From Antedon mediterranea (Eukaryota > Echinodermata > Crinoidea > Comatulida > Antedonidae), in the NCBI RefSeq assembly GCF_964355755.1, contig NC_092678.1:20496922-20560921 (forward strand): 64,000 nucleotides of DNA, in the 5' to 3' direction. Made by a program: the position numbers and the translations under genes. Shown one piece after another: positions 45,389 through 59,276 of this stretch; position 1 is the first letter of the stretch; every line of letters begins with the position of its first letter. The notes under the pieces were generated by a model. That model searched no databases. It saw nothing but the letters and a program-made list of their open reading frames with translations, and was not told the DNA's origin.

Positions 45389-47362
45389 TACCTTTTTTTT
45401 TTAAATATAAAATTAATTTGAATCCCACAAATTACAATGTAACCTATCTTGAAATTACCTAACATTTGTCATTTTTTGTCCTCTTGTTTTGTCATTATTG
45501 CTGATAAATAAAACAAAATGTCAAATTGTCTTGATTGACGGACACACAGAAGTAGTTATATCGCGTCTCTGATTTTATCGGATATTTCAATCCACATCAA
45601 CAATTATGATTAAATGATAATACTTAGTGAACGAGATAAAATCTACATGCCTAAAAGATACTTTACTTACAAATACCACTTCTACACTTTTGCTAAACGC
45701 TATACAATAATAGTGTTATATACAATGCGAATAATATGTGGATTGATGTTTTTTATGTAAAAGGTTAAAAATGGAACGAAAGTTTTAAATGGTAAAGTTA
45801 AAAACCCCGCAAAATTGTGACATGCAATCAGAGTTTACGTTCACAGTTATGTTTGTTTTCCGTTCACACTTCTTTTGATACATATTTTAAGACTTAAGTG
45901 TTGTTGAAATTATAGTTGACGAAAAGTTATAGTTTCCTAATCTGTCTTTCGTAAACATATATTCAGATAACACGTCACAAAACATAACACCTCCCCCCCC
46001 CCCGCCACCCCACAAAAATAAGCCGTGTTATCATATACCTTAAGTATCTTTTGATCCTTATTTAACGTTTTTCCGACCACCGAACATGCCTGCCTTTTCC
46101 AGATAAAGTTTTAAGAAACAAGTGGATACCTGTCTCACTGAAACTCTTAACAAAAAGGCTTAATTAAACAATTATAATAATTTTTTTTAAAGTTACAAGT
46201 TGAAAAAGTTATGATGGCAGTATCTAGTGACCTACCTTCTGTAACTAGTTCTGTCCAACTACCAACTTTACTCTAAAGTTATGAATCAATATATTTCATT
46301 TGTTTAGTTTCGTTATCAAATTATTATTAATCATAAAAATAAATTCTCCTATAATTAACTTTATTTTTTATTTGTTTAGGTCAAGAGATATATTTTCGTT
46401 TTTAGATAATTTAGAATTACTAATTCAGGATTTATACGTTACGTTTTGTTTAAGGGCATATTATTTCTGTCACTGATTAGTCCTAATTAAAATTTGGCTT
46501 AATTATTGCTCATCTTTTTTATCACTGGGGATTTATTCCATATCCTGCAGAACAGTCCTTTAAACGTTTTCTTTCTTCACTCTCAATATCTCAATATTAT
46601 ATCTACAGTGAGTTACATTGGATTTACATATGTTTTGCAGCGCTTAATTTCATGAATAAAGGAGATTTCTCCACCTATTTTTCTTGAAAGCTATAAACCT
46701 TCGGATTTATTGATACGTAAGAGCTTATTAGAGGTTGTTAGCCATCTAATGTCATTCTTCTTATTATCCTGTACTGACTTACAGATAAACTAACTGATCT
46801 TGAAAAAATTGTTTAAATTATAAGTATTAGAATTCCATTAATGCAATGTTTTGAAAAGCAATGTTCTTTTTCAAAAAATTAGGTTTAAGCAATAATCTAA
46901 ATGAAACAGTGTATTCCTTTGTTTGTTGTTTTCTAATTATTTTCAAGTTTTCATGTAGTGTTTTACTGTTTACATTTTAATCGGTTTATCATTAATATTT
47001 AGGCCTAACCTTTTAATCTCCCGGATTAGTATTTGTCCTTGATTCGTAAAATAAAAAAACTACTATAAACCAATAGGCCTTTATTTGTTTTCTTATTGTT
47101 GTTTAGGTACCTTTTGAATTACTTTAGGTCAAACAACTATTTTAAAATGTTTACAATGATGCTTTTTATTTGTAATAAAGTGAGTTATTGTTTCCTTTGA
47201 ATCTCATTTGAAGAAAACTGGTAAACTGTGCTCAAATTTAACATAAGCCAAATGTACTTTTAAAGGTTCATCAATTTTTTTGCAAAGTTAAGATAATCAA
47301 AGAATGTATCAAAGAAATCAATCGGTTTTTTTTTTTTGCAAAGCTATTAAAAAAATCGAACG

Positions 47363-47364
<2 letters not shown>
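45389..47364. other. AT-rich upstream sequence, nothing recognised
   Basis: Contains a C-rich run at 45991-46013 and otherwise no repeat, RNA or coding feature I can support. Confidence 0.5.
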
Positions 47365-47446
<82 letters not shown>

Positions 47447-47635
47447 TATAATATATATAATATATATAAATATAATATATATAAATATAATATATATAAA
47501 TATTAGTTAGTTATAAAATAAATCGAGGGTGTTTGTTTTTTAAAAAGTTTGTTAACCTTATTAAAGAATTCGAACGGGTTTTTTTTGCAAAGTTATTAAA
47601 GCAATCGAACGCTTGTATATATTTAATAATTAAAA
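47310..47635. repeat. (TA)n microsatellite inside a duplicated unit
   Basis: TA repeats run from 47365 to 47440 and decay to ATAAATATAATATAT until about 47505. On both sides lies a copy of the same unit: CGG plus a T run, GCAAAGCTATTAAA and AATCGAACGCTTATATAT (47324-47370), and again near 47576-47630. The TA array grew at the end of the first unit. Confidence 0.85.
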
Positions 47636-47904
47636 TACCCCTCAGTCATTTTTGTTGTTTTAGAAATGATACACTATACTAGATGCATTTATGAATGTTA
47701 TTTGACTCTGTTGGAAGCAAAAATCGAGGTAGAATAACCTAATCGTGAGGACAACTTTTAAAATTAGATTTGTGTGAAACATTTTAGTTAGAACGTTACA
47801 TATTTTACAAAATAGAAAGACAAAAACTAGGAAAACTGTGACAAATATTTTTCTGAAATGCAAATAAAGAATCAACTATAATCAGTTATTATAAAGAATG
47901 TATC

Positions 47905-48055
47905 CAATTCTCAGTGCTGTATCTACACATACTACAATAGTATCATAGGAATATTTGGTAAAACAGCATCTCATTTGTATCACATGTGTTACCTGTATCA
48001 AGTAAGGTATGGTATACAATGCTGTATTCCTATTCCAAATATTCTGGAGAAAATT
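47905..48055. repeat. dispersed GATACAGCAT repeat, copy 2
   Basis: AGGAATATTTGGTAAAACAG, then CATCTCATTTGTATCACATG, then AATGCTGTATTCCTATTCC and AAATATTC. The outer words are inverted copies of each other, as in a small foldback element; it is similar to 29776-29910. Confidence 0.5.
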
Positions 48056-48889
48056 TACACATCCGAGAATCGGATGAATAGTCGACATTGTGTTTAGTAA
48101 TACGTCTATAGATCCGTAAAGGAAAAATGTAATTCAAATTATATACTACTGTATATTTTGTAACCTATTTCTACGGCAATGTAGACTTAAACTATCATAT
48201 GTATTGATAATGTGAATAATACTTGATTTTCTATAGATCCGTAAAGAAAAAAGTATTTTTAAATTGTATTCGTGTATATCGTGTATATATTCCGTCATAA
48301 CTGTATCTCTCTCAATATAGTTTTGTATATTCATTTTCAGACGGTTCTGTAGATAAAATCATTGACGTTTTTCCGTGTACGTTGGCTTTCTCAATTAAAA
48401 TCGGAGACATACACAAGTGATGTGTATCCCCTTTAGCCAAATTATTATTTTTGTGTTAATTCTTCTAAAGAGAGTTAGATTATACAAATAGTAACTGTGT
48501 GATAGTATGGTAAGCAGGTTTATTAATGATGCTAAACCAGAACTGATAGACATACCTGGTGCATACTACCTACAAAATTTATAAAGATAATGTAAATTGT
48601 TCAAATATAGCAACACTGTTTTAGTGTGTTATACATATTGCAAAAAATGTAACAAAGCGCGGAAAATATGCTGTTTTTTGTTTTATATTTCGATCTGTTT
48701 AATTATTCAACTGGAGACCTTAATATTCATACGAATGGGTATAATTGTTAGATTTAGTGTAACAGTATATATGTTAGCAGACCTTCTGCAGAGGCGATGG
48801 TGGTAGCGAATATAGTAGTGTAGTCATTTATGTAGAGCCGTATTAACTGGTGTATAATATTAATATGAGAGATTATGTAAGGCCTACTG

Positions 48890-49065
48890 TCGACTAAGTG
48901 GTGTTATAGTGTTGTATTGTAGACGTGGCAGTAGTGGCGGCAGTAGCGGGGTAGCTAACATGGTGGTGTAGTAGCAGTATTAGTGGTTATAGGGGTCTAT
49001 GAGTTGCTGTAGTGGCAGGTTTGGTTGTAGCGCTGTCAGGTGATTTAAATAGTGGCGGAGTGCTG
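48890..49065. repeat. degenerate GTAGTGGCAG-rich repeat
   Basis: Short GTAGTGG, GGCAGTAG and GTAGCAG words repeat irregularly. This resembles in composition the array at 11.6 kb but in the other trinucleotide phase. It is noncoding. Confidence 0.5.
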
Positions 49066-50437
49066 ATTGTGTGGCACAAGTGAGCCTAAGTAGGGTTTAA
49101 ACACGACACACACATGTGGGCCTATCGTAGTGAATCATTGCTACTCTTATTGTAGGCCTACACTGTTTTGTTGATGCTGGGGAAAGAACATTAAATGGCG
49201 GTACGATGTTTCTTACTGCAGGAACAGTTCAGTAAATCAAATACCGACAGTTTATGCCATAAGACACAAGACACATGTTTAGTAAAATTAGCAAGATAAT
49301 TGAGTGAAACATTCTGTTTAAACAGAATACCAATGGCCTTCCTCTTCAAAGAATATGAAAGCGAAATATGCGAACGGTTTATGTTTTACGTTAATTGATT
49401 ACTTTCTAGTATATAGAACAAACGTTTTAGGTAGGCCTGCATATAAACAAAGAAACGTAACATTTTAAGCATATAAGGTATGATCATGGTTACTATAATA
49501 CGGAACAATTCAATATAATGACGATAAAGGGTAGAATGTACATTATGTAAGGATGCATAGAAAAAATAACCCAATGCAAAGTGACGATATTTTTTCTAAT
49601 CAGGTAAAAAGGACAAAACGTAGGTTTATATATGCAAATAACAGGCCTACATTTTTAATCGTTTCCTTTTCCTATTCGGTCGAAAATCATAAATTTTAAC
49701 TTTACTTCCCTTTTTCTGAACATGTATAGATATTATTTTGTAATAGAAATGTATCTTTACAATAGAATCAATACAAAATAATAAGAGCTTACGAATAGGT
49801 TTGATAGGTTAAGTGATAACGGTTTATATACAATACGCTTTCGTTATATGAATTCCTTTTAAAGCGAACATTCGGACCCATATAAAATAACGGGAGATTA
49901 TGATATGGAATTTGTTTATTATTTTAATATAAAGCCATAACACGTACCAATAATATTAAAACGTTTCCTCTTCTGTCCAGTTTTTATATTTTTGTACTGT
50001 TATTATTATGAATACCGTACATATTTGATATTAGGGTAATGATGTGTAGATTATTAGTAGACTTAAACCGTCATCACACATCTGATATCTATTAACATTA
50101 GTTCATCGTGAGAACCACAGTCAAATTAAACCGATAGATTAGATGAGTTAAGTAGGCCTACGGTATAACCAATGTCAAGGGGACAATCATCTTCAGTACC
50201 ATACCCAACAAAGGGTTGTTCCGGGCCTGGCGGTCTTTTTTTCCGTGTGCTAAAATGTCCCCTTGGTCGTTTGATAAGAAAGTGTCGCAAAGGGTTATCG
50301 CTGCATACGGTAGGCCTATTTGTTTGTTCTTATCATACTAAAACTAAACAATTTATTTGATTTCAAATAGAAGAGTGCAGTTCAAAAAAATATAGTAAAC
50401 TATCACTATAAAATAAAGAAATACTGTGTACACTTTA

Positions 50438-50533
50438 GATGATATCAATAATAGATGATATCAATAATAGATGATATCAATATTAGATGATATCAATATA
50501 AGATGATATCAATATAAGATGATATCAATATTC
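50438..50533. repeat. 16-bp tandem repeat, six units, GATGATATCAATA
   Basis: Six units of GATGATATCAAT plus a four-base variable end (AATA, AATA, ATTA, ATAA, ATAA, ATTC). Each unit contains the palindrome TGATATCA, which has GATA on both strands. Confidence 0.95.
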
Positions 50534-51264
50534 AACCCTAAAAAAAGTTTGATAAATTATACTGGAAGAATCAATGTTCAACACCAACATTAGCGTGCTT
50601 TATTTTTCTTTATTTTTTATTTTTTGCTAACTTATAATTAACTGGACTTTAATATAATTTATTATAAACACCCGGATGAAGGCGAGGGACTGATATATTC
50701 TCAAATATACCACACTACCACTGGATATTGTATACTAATTAATTATTAATGTTGTTATAATTGTTAATCAATGTAAATAATTCAGTGTAATGAATGAGCA
50801 TTATTAAATCGATTTAAAATAATCCTAGGCCTAGAGTAGATGGAAGCTAGGCACCCATCGCCATTAAATAGAGTTAAAATAGTTCTAGGCCTATAATATA
50901 AAGTAGATGGAAGTTAAGGCACCCAGTTTTATGTATAGAAAGTAGAAGTGATAAATTAATCTATACGGAAGTGTCGGATACAAGCATGATACATACTTAA
51001 CATTTTAGAACTATTATTTAGAATTTGACCTACCTAACTTTGTAAACCTGTTCCTTACATCCAACGGTAATATAAGATTTTAAAAAATCCTCTTGAAAAT
51101 AAGGTAATGTGAAGGTGTACAAATGTCCAAATAATATTGATGTTGACATGTGCGTACTGCGTATACGACTCGTTGATATGAAACGTATATGAGGTATTTA
51201 AAGATGAAAGAAGTTCAGTGTTGATGGTATTTGGTGCTGACTTGCTATCAAATCGCGCTCAACA

Positions 51265-51380
51265 TGACAATACTAACAATCAACCAATCATAGTTCGCCA
51301 AAGCAACTTACTCTGTCGCGATTGGTTGAAACATTTTCACACTAGTTTAGCAGACGATCGACAGCAGCGGCTTGGTTTCA
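51265..51380. mobile_element. possible decayed GCGTTGCG/CCAAT element, B5
   Basis: ACAATCAACCAATCATAGTTC and TCGCGATTGGTTGAAACATT are arranged in inverted orientation, like the centre of the B elements, but the ends are too decayed to be sure. Confidence 0.35.
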
Positions 51381-53460
51381 TACGATAGCAATTTTATCCC
51401 ATTCATAATTAATTCATTGGTGAACGATATTTTACCATAGTTTGATAATAATAACACCGCTGTGTTTGAAATTCGTTCACCTTTCTATTGTGTAACGGAA
51501 TTGGAAGTATGCGTTCCATTCAAATGTATATATATTCAAAGCAAATAAAGTTCTTTATTTGTGTGATTTAGAAATAAATTTCAATTAGTCACAGTCGACA
51601 ACGGACTTAATACCAACGTGCGGCAGATCAAATGCAATATTTACCGCATTTTATTTGACGCATTCGGGCCACAACGAACTTTGTAAGTTTAATTGATAGC
51701 AATCAGCAGACAATAAAGAGGTTACTAAATAATTACAGAGTTTAACCCATGCTATAAATCATAGCTCTGTTATAATTCAACAATACCATTTTAAATATAA
51801 CAATAATTATATTGATTGAGTGAAAACAAAAGTTGTTTAAATACCAAAGAAGCAAAGACCAAAAACAAAGACTGAATTTATTCACAGCAGGAACATTTTC
51901 TGAATACAAGGTTGAGAGTCCCCATGCCCATCTCCTGGCGACAGAGTACAGTATATCAGTCAAAGAACAGCTTCCAATGGTTATCTGGGCGTAAGAATAA
52001 GAGGCCTAGCGATACCATATCTGAAACAATGAGACACAATATATATCCCCTGTATTGTGCACTATTAAGAAGGGACTGCACTCCTAAGGCCCGGAGGTAT
52101 CGATATCTCTGTTAAACTAAGTAAGCGTATTGAGGTGGGAACGATCCCCAATAAACTATGTAGACATACACAATCACGAGACGGTACTCCTTAAGGCCAT
52201 AATGTCTCGGTCCCTAATCACTAAACTAGACAATATTTAGGTACTCCATGTGTCGTACGGTATCCTCCACCATCCCCACCCGCGCTCACCTCCTCTAGAT
52301 AAAACTATGTAGGCCCAACAACATTTGAGGTACGAAAGGTACTCATCAAAGCCTTAGAGCCGCAGTACCCATATCCAGTCTAAGATATAATGTAGTCATG
52401 GCTTGTTTTCCAATATACGCGAATCGAAAGCGTACATGGTGTTCTTGTTGTGACCCGAAAAAAAACCTGACCTTAGAAATCTTCCATTCGCCTAGTAAAA
52501 CTTACTTATGTACTGACGGTACCCACGGGAACCTAATGATCTAATAACCTTAATTTAGTGCTACATCAATTCATTTCCATTTTCTGTTACGCACATTTTA
52601 AAATTAGACATTTGATACATATTTTTTCTAGAGCATCTTCATACAAAAGTACATTACTCAATATTAAAATTATTTTTTTTTTACCATAACGTTTTTTTTT
52701 TATTAATTCAAAAATTGCTCAAATACGAACAGAATCTATTTGTTAACATATGACGACATTTCAATTTTCCAAATTATACTTGTACACCTTTATGTCTATT
52801 TACAAACAAAAATACATGTTTCCCTGAGGCCATGTTAGTCTACAGTAAACCAGATGATATCTAAGAGTTGTATATCATGATTTGATATCATCTTTACATG
52901 TTTTGATAAAATTGTTATGTAATGGTATCGTGTTACCATACCTCACGCAATCCGAATCAAAATCTCAATTGATTATAGATAGTTATCCTAAGGTTTACCC
53001 ATATGTATTACAAATATAGAAATCTGTATTTTTTACCATTTCCGTGACTTTCTAAAGAAATGCTTGATTGATGCACTTTTATATTTACAAAGTCGTAAAA
53101 GATACAAATCAAGATAATATTTTTTTTTTAATTTAACAGAATCTTTCTATGTTGCGCGTGCGTACAATTGAAACCTTTTCTACCGTAAAGGCGAAGGTCT
53201 TGCCCAATCGGATTTGAAAATTCCATTGAAATCTGTAGGGTTTGTTGATATGGTGATATGAATCTTATAGTATCTTGTGACGTCATGCTTGGATTTCACA
53301 ATGCGTTCGTCCACAGAAAAATCCAACACTCTCCCTCATCCGCACACCCTCATTTTAACCGTTAAAGATAATGTATCATTATTTTTGATTATTATTATTA
53401 CTAATTAGTTTTATTGAAATTATTCAATTCAAATTCAAACCCAAATTATATAGAATCTCT

Positions 53461-53545
53461 GTGGCGACTTGATTTCATCATTTTATTGTTTCAAATTAAT
53501 TAATTAAATTTCAGTATATCACCGGGCGGTTTAAAATTCATGTTC
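53461..53545 (+). mobile_element. isolated SINE tail copy
   Basis: TTTCAAATTAATTAATTAAA and TTTCAGTATATCACCGGGCG GTTT match the SINE tail just downstream, but no tRNA-like head precedes it. It is a 5'-truncated copy or part of a dimeric element. Confidence 0.65.
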
Positions 53546-53589
53546 TGTGTCTGATGTGTTTATAATCGAGTTTGAACAATACCATGAAA

Positions 53590-53722
53590 GCCCCTGTGGT
53601 CTAATGGTTAGGACATCTGCATATCAAGCAGAAGGTTCTGGGTTCGAGTCTCACAGATTTCCTCATCTTTATCGTTTCAAATTAATTGATTAAATTTCAG
53701 TACATCATCGGGCGGTTTAGAA
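53590..53722 (+). mobile_element. tRNA-derived SINE, copy 1
   Basis: The tRNA-like head (53590-53660) has an A box TGGTCTAATGG (53597-53607) and a B-box-like GGTTCGAGTCT (53641-53651), the internal RNA polymerase III promoter arrangement. A TCTGC-ATATCAA-GCAGA arm lies between them, and its loop would read ATC as anticodon. The acceptor and T stems do not pair well, so this is not a working tRNA. The tail runs CCTCATCTTTATCGTTTCAA, then an AATTAATTGATTAAATTTCAG stretch and TACATCATCGGGCGGTTTAG. The head-tail order matches the copy in intron 4. Confidence 0.8.
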
Positions 53723-56235
53723 TGCATGTGTTTATATATTTATATTCTTGCGGAACGGACCGATTCTATTGCAAAGGGATAAGCAATCGTACATTAATTA
53801 AGCGAGCGTAAACCAGGTGATTTGTCTAACCTCTAATAAACTAGTTTTAACACTTTGTTGCCACGAGCCACGAGCGGTGTAATGTCTTTAGTTGAAATTG
53901 TGCGTTACCTTAGAAAAGTCCTTTTTTTACAGTTAAATACCATAATACTGTTAATTCCATGTGTTTGAGATATTTATCAGAACCAATTGTAAACTTGAGA
54001 ATTCTGTAAGCAGACTTCAAACGATCATCAAATAAATACAATTAAACGGATTATAAAAACACAAAGAGGACATGCATGATTTTTAAACTGTTTGGGACGA
54101 CTGAATACAAATGCATTGATCAAGCCATTGTAGCTAGGCTTGGAATCATCGTAGCGTTAGCCCGGGGGCAGGTAAGGGCCGGTTCTAAAGCCGATTGACA
54201 GTCAGTAATTGACTAATATCGCGGTAGGCCTTTGATACCCTGACTTATATGATTTTACCGACAAGCTGTCGCCTAGTCTGTGACGTCATCAATAATACGC
54301 TACCAGACGTATATACTCATATTTGATATTACACATTAATATCAATCTCATTTATTAGGCTAAATAAAAATGATTAATTTAAGTAAAACATAATACTGTA
54401 TTATATATAAATGTGTGCCCAAATAGACTGCCATGGTCTAAGTTTTCCTGTTGAGGTATTTCGTCTTTTATCATATCTCCGTGGCTTGGTTGTACTATTG
54501 TTATATTTTTTATTACGTAACTTGTCTGATTTTGTTTGGTAAATTTTACTTTGTTTGGTCGCAATTTGTACTGCAACATACGGTTGTTTCTACGACAACT
54601 CATCACTTTCAAATGTTTCTTAAACACTCGTTGTTTAGGCCATGCCGTCCAAGTTATTGTTTACCTATCAATGTAGGCCTATACCAACCAACGATTGTGT
54701 TCACAACGCCTACTAAAACAAATAAAAGTTTTCTATGGATGGCACGTCACTGAGTCAATATTGACAAAATGATACACGGTTGCATCGCTACAGGTCATAG
54801 TTGATCAAAATGTCACTTACAATCCAAAACGTTTATACCTCCATGGTTTACCGAATACCTTTATAAAAGGTAATCTCCAATAAAGAACTAAACATTTTCT
54901 CTATATAGGCCTACTCTCTTCAAACTCTATATTCGGGATACGTTTCTGTAGTCATATACACACCTAGACAATAGTACTACCTTTCTGTTTGTGTCATTTT
55001 ACTGTTATCCTATTGGTTTTTAAGTATTATTAATACTATGTATAAGTATTTCAATTACGATTGCTCGATAGCTCGAGCTATTTAACACTTTTAAATGTTT
55101 TAACATCTAACTAAATTTTTAGCTGAATAATAATTATATTTCGGAGCATTTGGTTTCTGCTAGTTGGGTGTGTTGTATAGTAGTATGCAGAGTACCAACC
55201 AATGAAGAATGCCAGGCTATAACCTATATCATTTGGCTAAACTTATAGATTAGATAAATCACTTTACATAAGTTAATCCAAACAAAATCTTAGTCTGTAG
55301 CTTCCAATTACCTAACACGGATTTCGAAACTTATCTGAAACTAAAACGGCAATGAAATAAAAACACAGAGGAAACGTGGCTTCATATAAAAAGATTATTG
55401 ACTTTTCAAATTAAGGTATTTATAATTGGAGAAATTTTATAATTATTGATTTTAATCAAGTTATTAAATTAATTGGATTAATTAATCCAATGTCATATCG
55501 ATGAATAAGTACAGGACGACAAAAAAAGGAAACGGTTGAGATTTGTTTGTTTTTTCAATTGGTTGAAAATTCTTTGTTATGTTTTGACTGTGACTTCTTG
55601 TTCTGAGTTTATTTCTTTAAGAATTGGTTTTAATTGTTGTATTAATTATGTCATATGTACTAAAAAAGGCGCACAGAACGACACTGACTATCACGATGGA
55701 TCTTTACCGTAACCCTCACATTTTAAAAAGTGGAATAATGCTTTCAATTCACGTTTAAAATAATAAAATTAAAGAAATAAAATTAAAGAAAGTATTACAT
55801 TTTTTAACACACATTATAAGTTTTGTTTACTAGTTTTAAATACTATAGTTTACAATTGTAATACTTTTTATAGATAATCTACAAACTATCTGAAACACAA
55901 CACGCAAGATGTTGGAATCAATTAATAATATTGTACTTTTCCAAACGGTTGAAAACTAATGCGTGCGTCGTTTTATCTTCCGGTTATTTCTCTATCCAGA
56001 CATTATTAAATGCTGTCTCTTAATATATTCCTGCAATATAGAAAATGAAATGTAGTTTCAATAAGCAGAGTAAAATGGATCATCAACCGTTCGTTTTGCT
56101 TTCGCTTTGGCGCCAGGCCCCAAGGAGTTAGCGGGACAAGGAACATTACCTAGAACACGTAACTGTGTTTCTTTACAGAAACAGTTATTAAAAGAAAATA
56201 ATATGCAAATAACATCATAACATTGAGGCAGAAAG
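53723..56235. other. upstream sequence, nothing recognised
   Basis: AT-rich. The overlapping opposite-strand frames at 54379-54753 lack any known domain and are taken as chance. Confidence 0.5.
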
Positions 56236-56392
56236 TTGGCGCGCGCGTACCTTTATCCTCAACAGTTTAACGTCGTGTTTTGTGTAGGCATATCCACGTT
56301 TAAACTTGCGCGTAGCGCGTATCTTTATTATCAACATTTTAAAGCGCGCGTACTGCGTACTGTTATTATCAATATTCTAACGCGCGTTGAAA
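56236..56392. repeat. CpG-rich GCGCGCGTAC tandem repeats
   Basis: Three diverged units: GCGCGCGTACCTTTATCCTC, GCGCGTAGCGCGTATCTTTA and AGCGCGCGTACTGCGTACTG, each followed by TTATCAACA or similar and TTTAAC. They are related in sequence to 37125-37400. Confidence 0.7.
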
Positions 56393-57800
56393 CGATTTGT
56401 GAACGTAAATTTAAATATGTCTGGAATAAGTCAAAAGGGATTAGAGTGAGTATAATACAAATAAATATTTTGACATTTTGAAAAGGTAATCAAAATTCAT
56501 TTAAAAATTAATTTCATCATGTTTATTTTTGAAATTTTGATTAACGTAATTTGTTTAGAGAGTTATGTAGACACAACAAGGGTTTTATAGGCAAACGTAG
56601 ATAACACTTGTGTTGAAGAAAGACATACCTTTATTATAGTAATTTTTGTTTTACTAATTATTTTTTATTTTCTGTGAACTTACCACTTAATTGCGAACGC
56701 TAACTCATTGAATTGCGCAAGCGACGGACATTCTTCTTTAAATGCGAATTCTTTACTTTTTTAATTTATAAATAAATACAATTTTTTTTATACCTCACAG
56801 TTTCTGTACTAACTTCCTGACTTGCGCACATGTGTGAACGTATTCTTTTAACAACTAAATCTTCATTACGTGGGTAATCCCTCAATACGAACATTTCACA
56901 AAAAAAAATTCTTTTTTAATTTTCTGTGTCAATGCATCTTTAAGAGATTTGTCAATTAACTCGTGTCGTCATATTAGATTAAGGAAGCTTACTCTACGAA
57001 TATTTCACCAGCTTATCGCAAACAAACACGCAATTAATTTATTTCCAGGGATTGGGGGAATCAATCCCTTAACACTGAGCGTTCGTTGATTTATGAAGCC
57101 TAGGGCACTGAGAATTATTGCTACTGTCTGCGTACATATCTAATTAAACAACTTTGAAATATATTGGAATCTTAGATAAATAAGTATACAATTTTCTTGA
57201 ATTGAAAAAAAACATCCTTTCTATTTTATTTATAATACAGTTACGTATGTCAGCTTTTTATGAACAATGTGCTATCTCCCCGTATAGTGAATAAATAATA
57301 GTGAGTACTTGCGCGCATCGGGGCGTTTAACGAAAGCAGACAGTAATGTATATATAAAACAAAAAACTGCGCATGTGTAAGTTCAGTGCCCCATTCCGTT
57401 CATATCGTGACTGTATTTAGTCGTTTTAACGTTCGGTCTGAGAGAAGACCAAGTAAAAGTTTATGACTTCATTTTGAAACAGTAATTGATCAGTAGAAGC
57501 GATTGCATATAATACAATACACGATAAACCAACTTAGCACAATTATTACAAAATACAAAATGTTATGCTTATTTTTTCATCATAGACAATATTCATTAAA
57601 CAATCTTATTAGAGACCTTCTAATATTATAATTTATATATTTTTATGATGCTTTGTTTATAATCGTAATTTGTACTATTCTATAGCCTATAACCAACTGT
57701 TTGGTTTGTTTGTAGAAATTCTCTACTCGATAAGTATGACATCGTTTAGAATAATGAACGTCTATGCAATATTTTGATAAGAATTTACTATGATTTGTTC

Positions 57801-57957
57801 TTAAGCACTATCAAACTTTATGTGACAACAAAATGTGATGTGCCCATATATGAAAATGATGATGTCATATCAATACCATATTTGGGCATATCACTACCAT
57901 ATTTGGGCATATCACTACCGTATTTGAGCACATCACGCTTTTTGTAGACAGAGCTTT
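57801..57957. mobile_element. CArG-type miniature element, copy A3 (reverse orientation)
   Basis: Begins AAGCACTATCAAACTTTATG and ends TTTTTGTAGACAGAGCTTTA. The interior has three CCATATTTGGGCATATCACT-type subunits, so the internal CArG-like unit is expanded here. Confidence 0.85.
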
Positions 57958-58727
57958 AGGCAGCTTATTACACAACAGCGTACGCGAGTATCATAATTTC
58001 GTATCCTTATGATATTGACGGATCCAATTTTAGCTAAGAGGCTTAATTACCTTTCATTAGACAGGCTCATTTGAACTTTCACTATCTTTTTAGGGCGCAG
58101 GAATCTTGGCAAAATCTATCCGTACAAATGTACAGGCCTAGGCTTATAAAAGTGAAAGTAGACTGTTTTAGGTTACGGTACTGTACAATGAATCGATAGT
58201 GTTCATACGCGCAGATGCATGTGAGCTGATAATGACGAGTCGTCAAAGGCAGTTGGTAATTAAATAATTTCCACAAATCAAATAAATATTGTAATTAATA
58301 TCTGAAAATTAACTCATCCTTTTTGAAGAAGTTGTCTTCTGTATTTTGATTGGTTGAAAAAGTTAGTGACAATATATTAGAGGGCGCTGATTATTTAATG
58401 GTACGTTTCACAAAGACAAAAGATACAGAATGGGGATTTCCCGTTCCGTTTAGTTGAGGAGGCTGGAGATACAAATTTAAGATAATCTAAACAAACTTGT
58501 AATATTACATGTAGTAGGCATACAATAGTTAGGCCTGGGTATTTTACATATATTTCTAAATCGCAGGCCGTTACCACCCGCGTCTCGTTCCTGAGTGAGC
58601 GGAGATTCCTAAATCAATTTATTTGGGCCGAAGATGTTAAACGTGCACAATATTAAAGTAGATTACGTTAGGGCCCATCAAGTGTAAATTAGGCCCCCAC
58701 GCCTGAGATTATTGATGATACAAATTT

Positions 58728-58930
58728 AAGCTCTGTCTAAATTATCACTATCAAATATGGTAGTGATATGGCCAAATATGGTAGTGATATGACATCACCG
58801 AGTCCATATAAGGACACATCACATTTTTTTGTCACATGAAGTTTGATAGTGTCTCTGTCTACACTAACTAATTTGATGTACCCAAATATGGTAGGGATAT
58901 GATACAGCTTGATAGAGTAGACGGAGCTTA
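58728..58930. mobile_element. CArG-type miniature elements A4a and A4b (joined)
   Basis: A4a starts AAGCTCTGTCTAAATTATCA and runs to TTTGATAGTGT at 58852. There, instead of the terminal AGACAGAGC, a second left end begins (CTCTGTCTACACTAACTAAT), ending GATAGAGTAGACGGAGCTTA. The pair looks like a tandem copy with part of the shared end lost. Confidence 0.8.
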
Positions 58931-59276
58931 AGAAGATGGTTTGTAAAACTTTAACACGAGTAGGCCTATTAGAATTTCATTTTTTTTTAATCGTAAAATT
59001 ATTAAATTAAATATTTCCGAAGCCCACCTGTCTTCTAATCCTATTTCTTATTTCTGTCTTACCTTGTAATTCATTCTTTCCAAAAAGTCAAAACAAAACT
59101 GGAGCATATTTCGGTCAAGCAGAATAAACCAGCATTGAAATCCGAATAACGCATTGACTTCTCAATAACATAAGCCTGACTTCTCATTGTCCAGCATTCG
59201 AAATTATGAACAGATAACAATCATAATACGATTATTATATTACCTATTGTTTGTTCATTAAACCATTACAGGTGTT

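Noticed and set aside
53590-53660. Possible functional tRNA with anticodon ATC
   Set aside because: The acceptor and T stems pair poorly and the sequence continues into a repeated tail found elsewhere, so it is a SINE head.
54379-54753. Overlapping frames of 82 and 100 residues on opposite strands
   Set aside because: No domain, compositional bias of AT-rich noncoding DNA, and no splice or promoter support.
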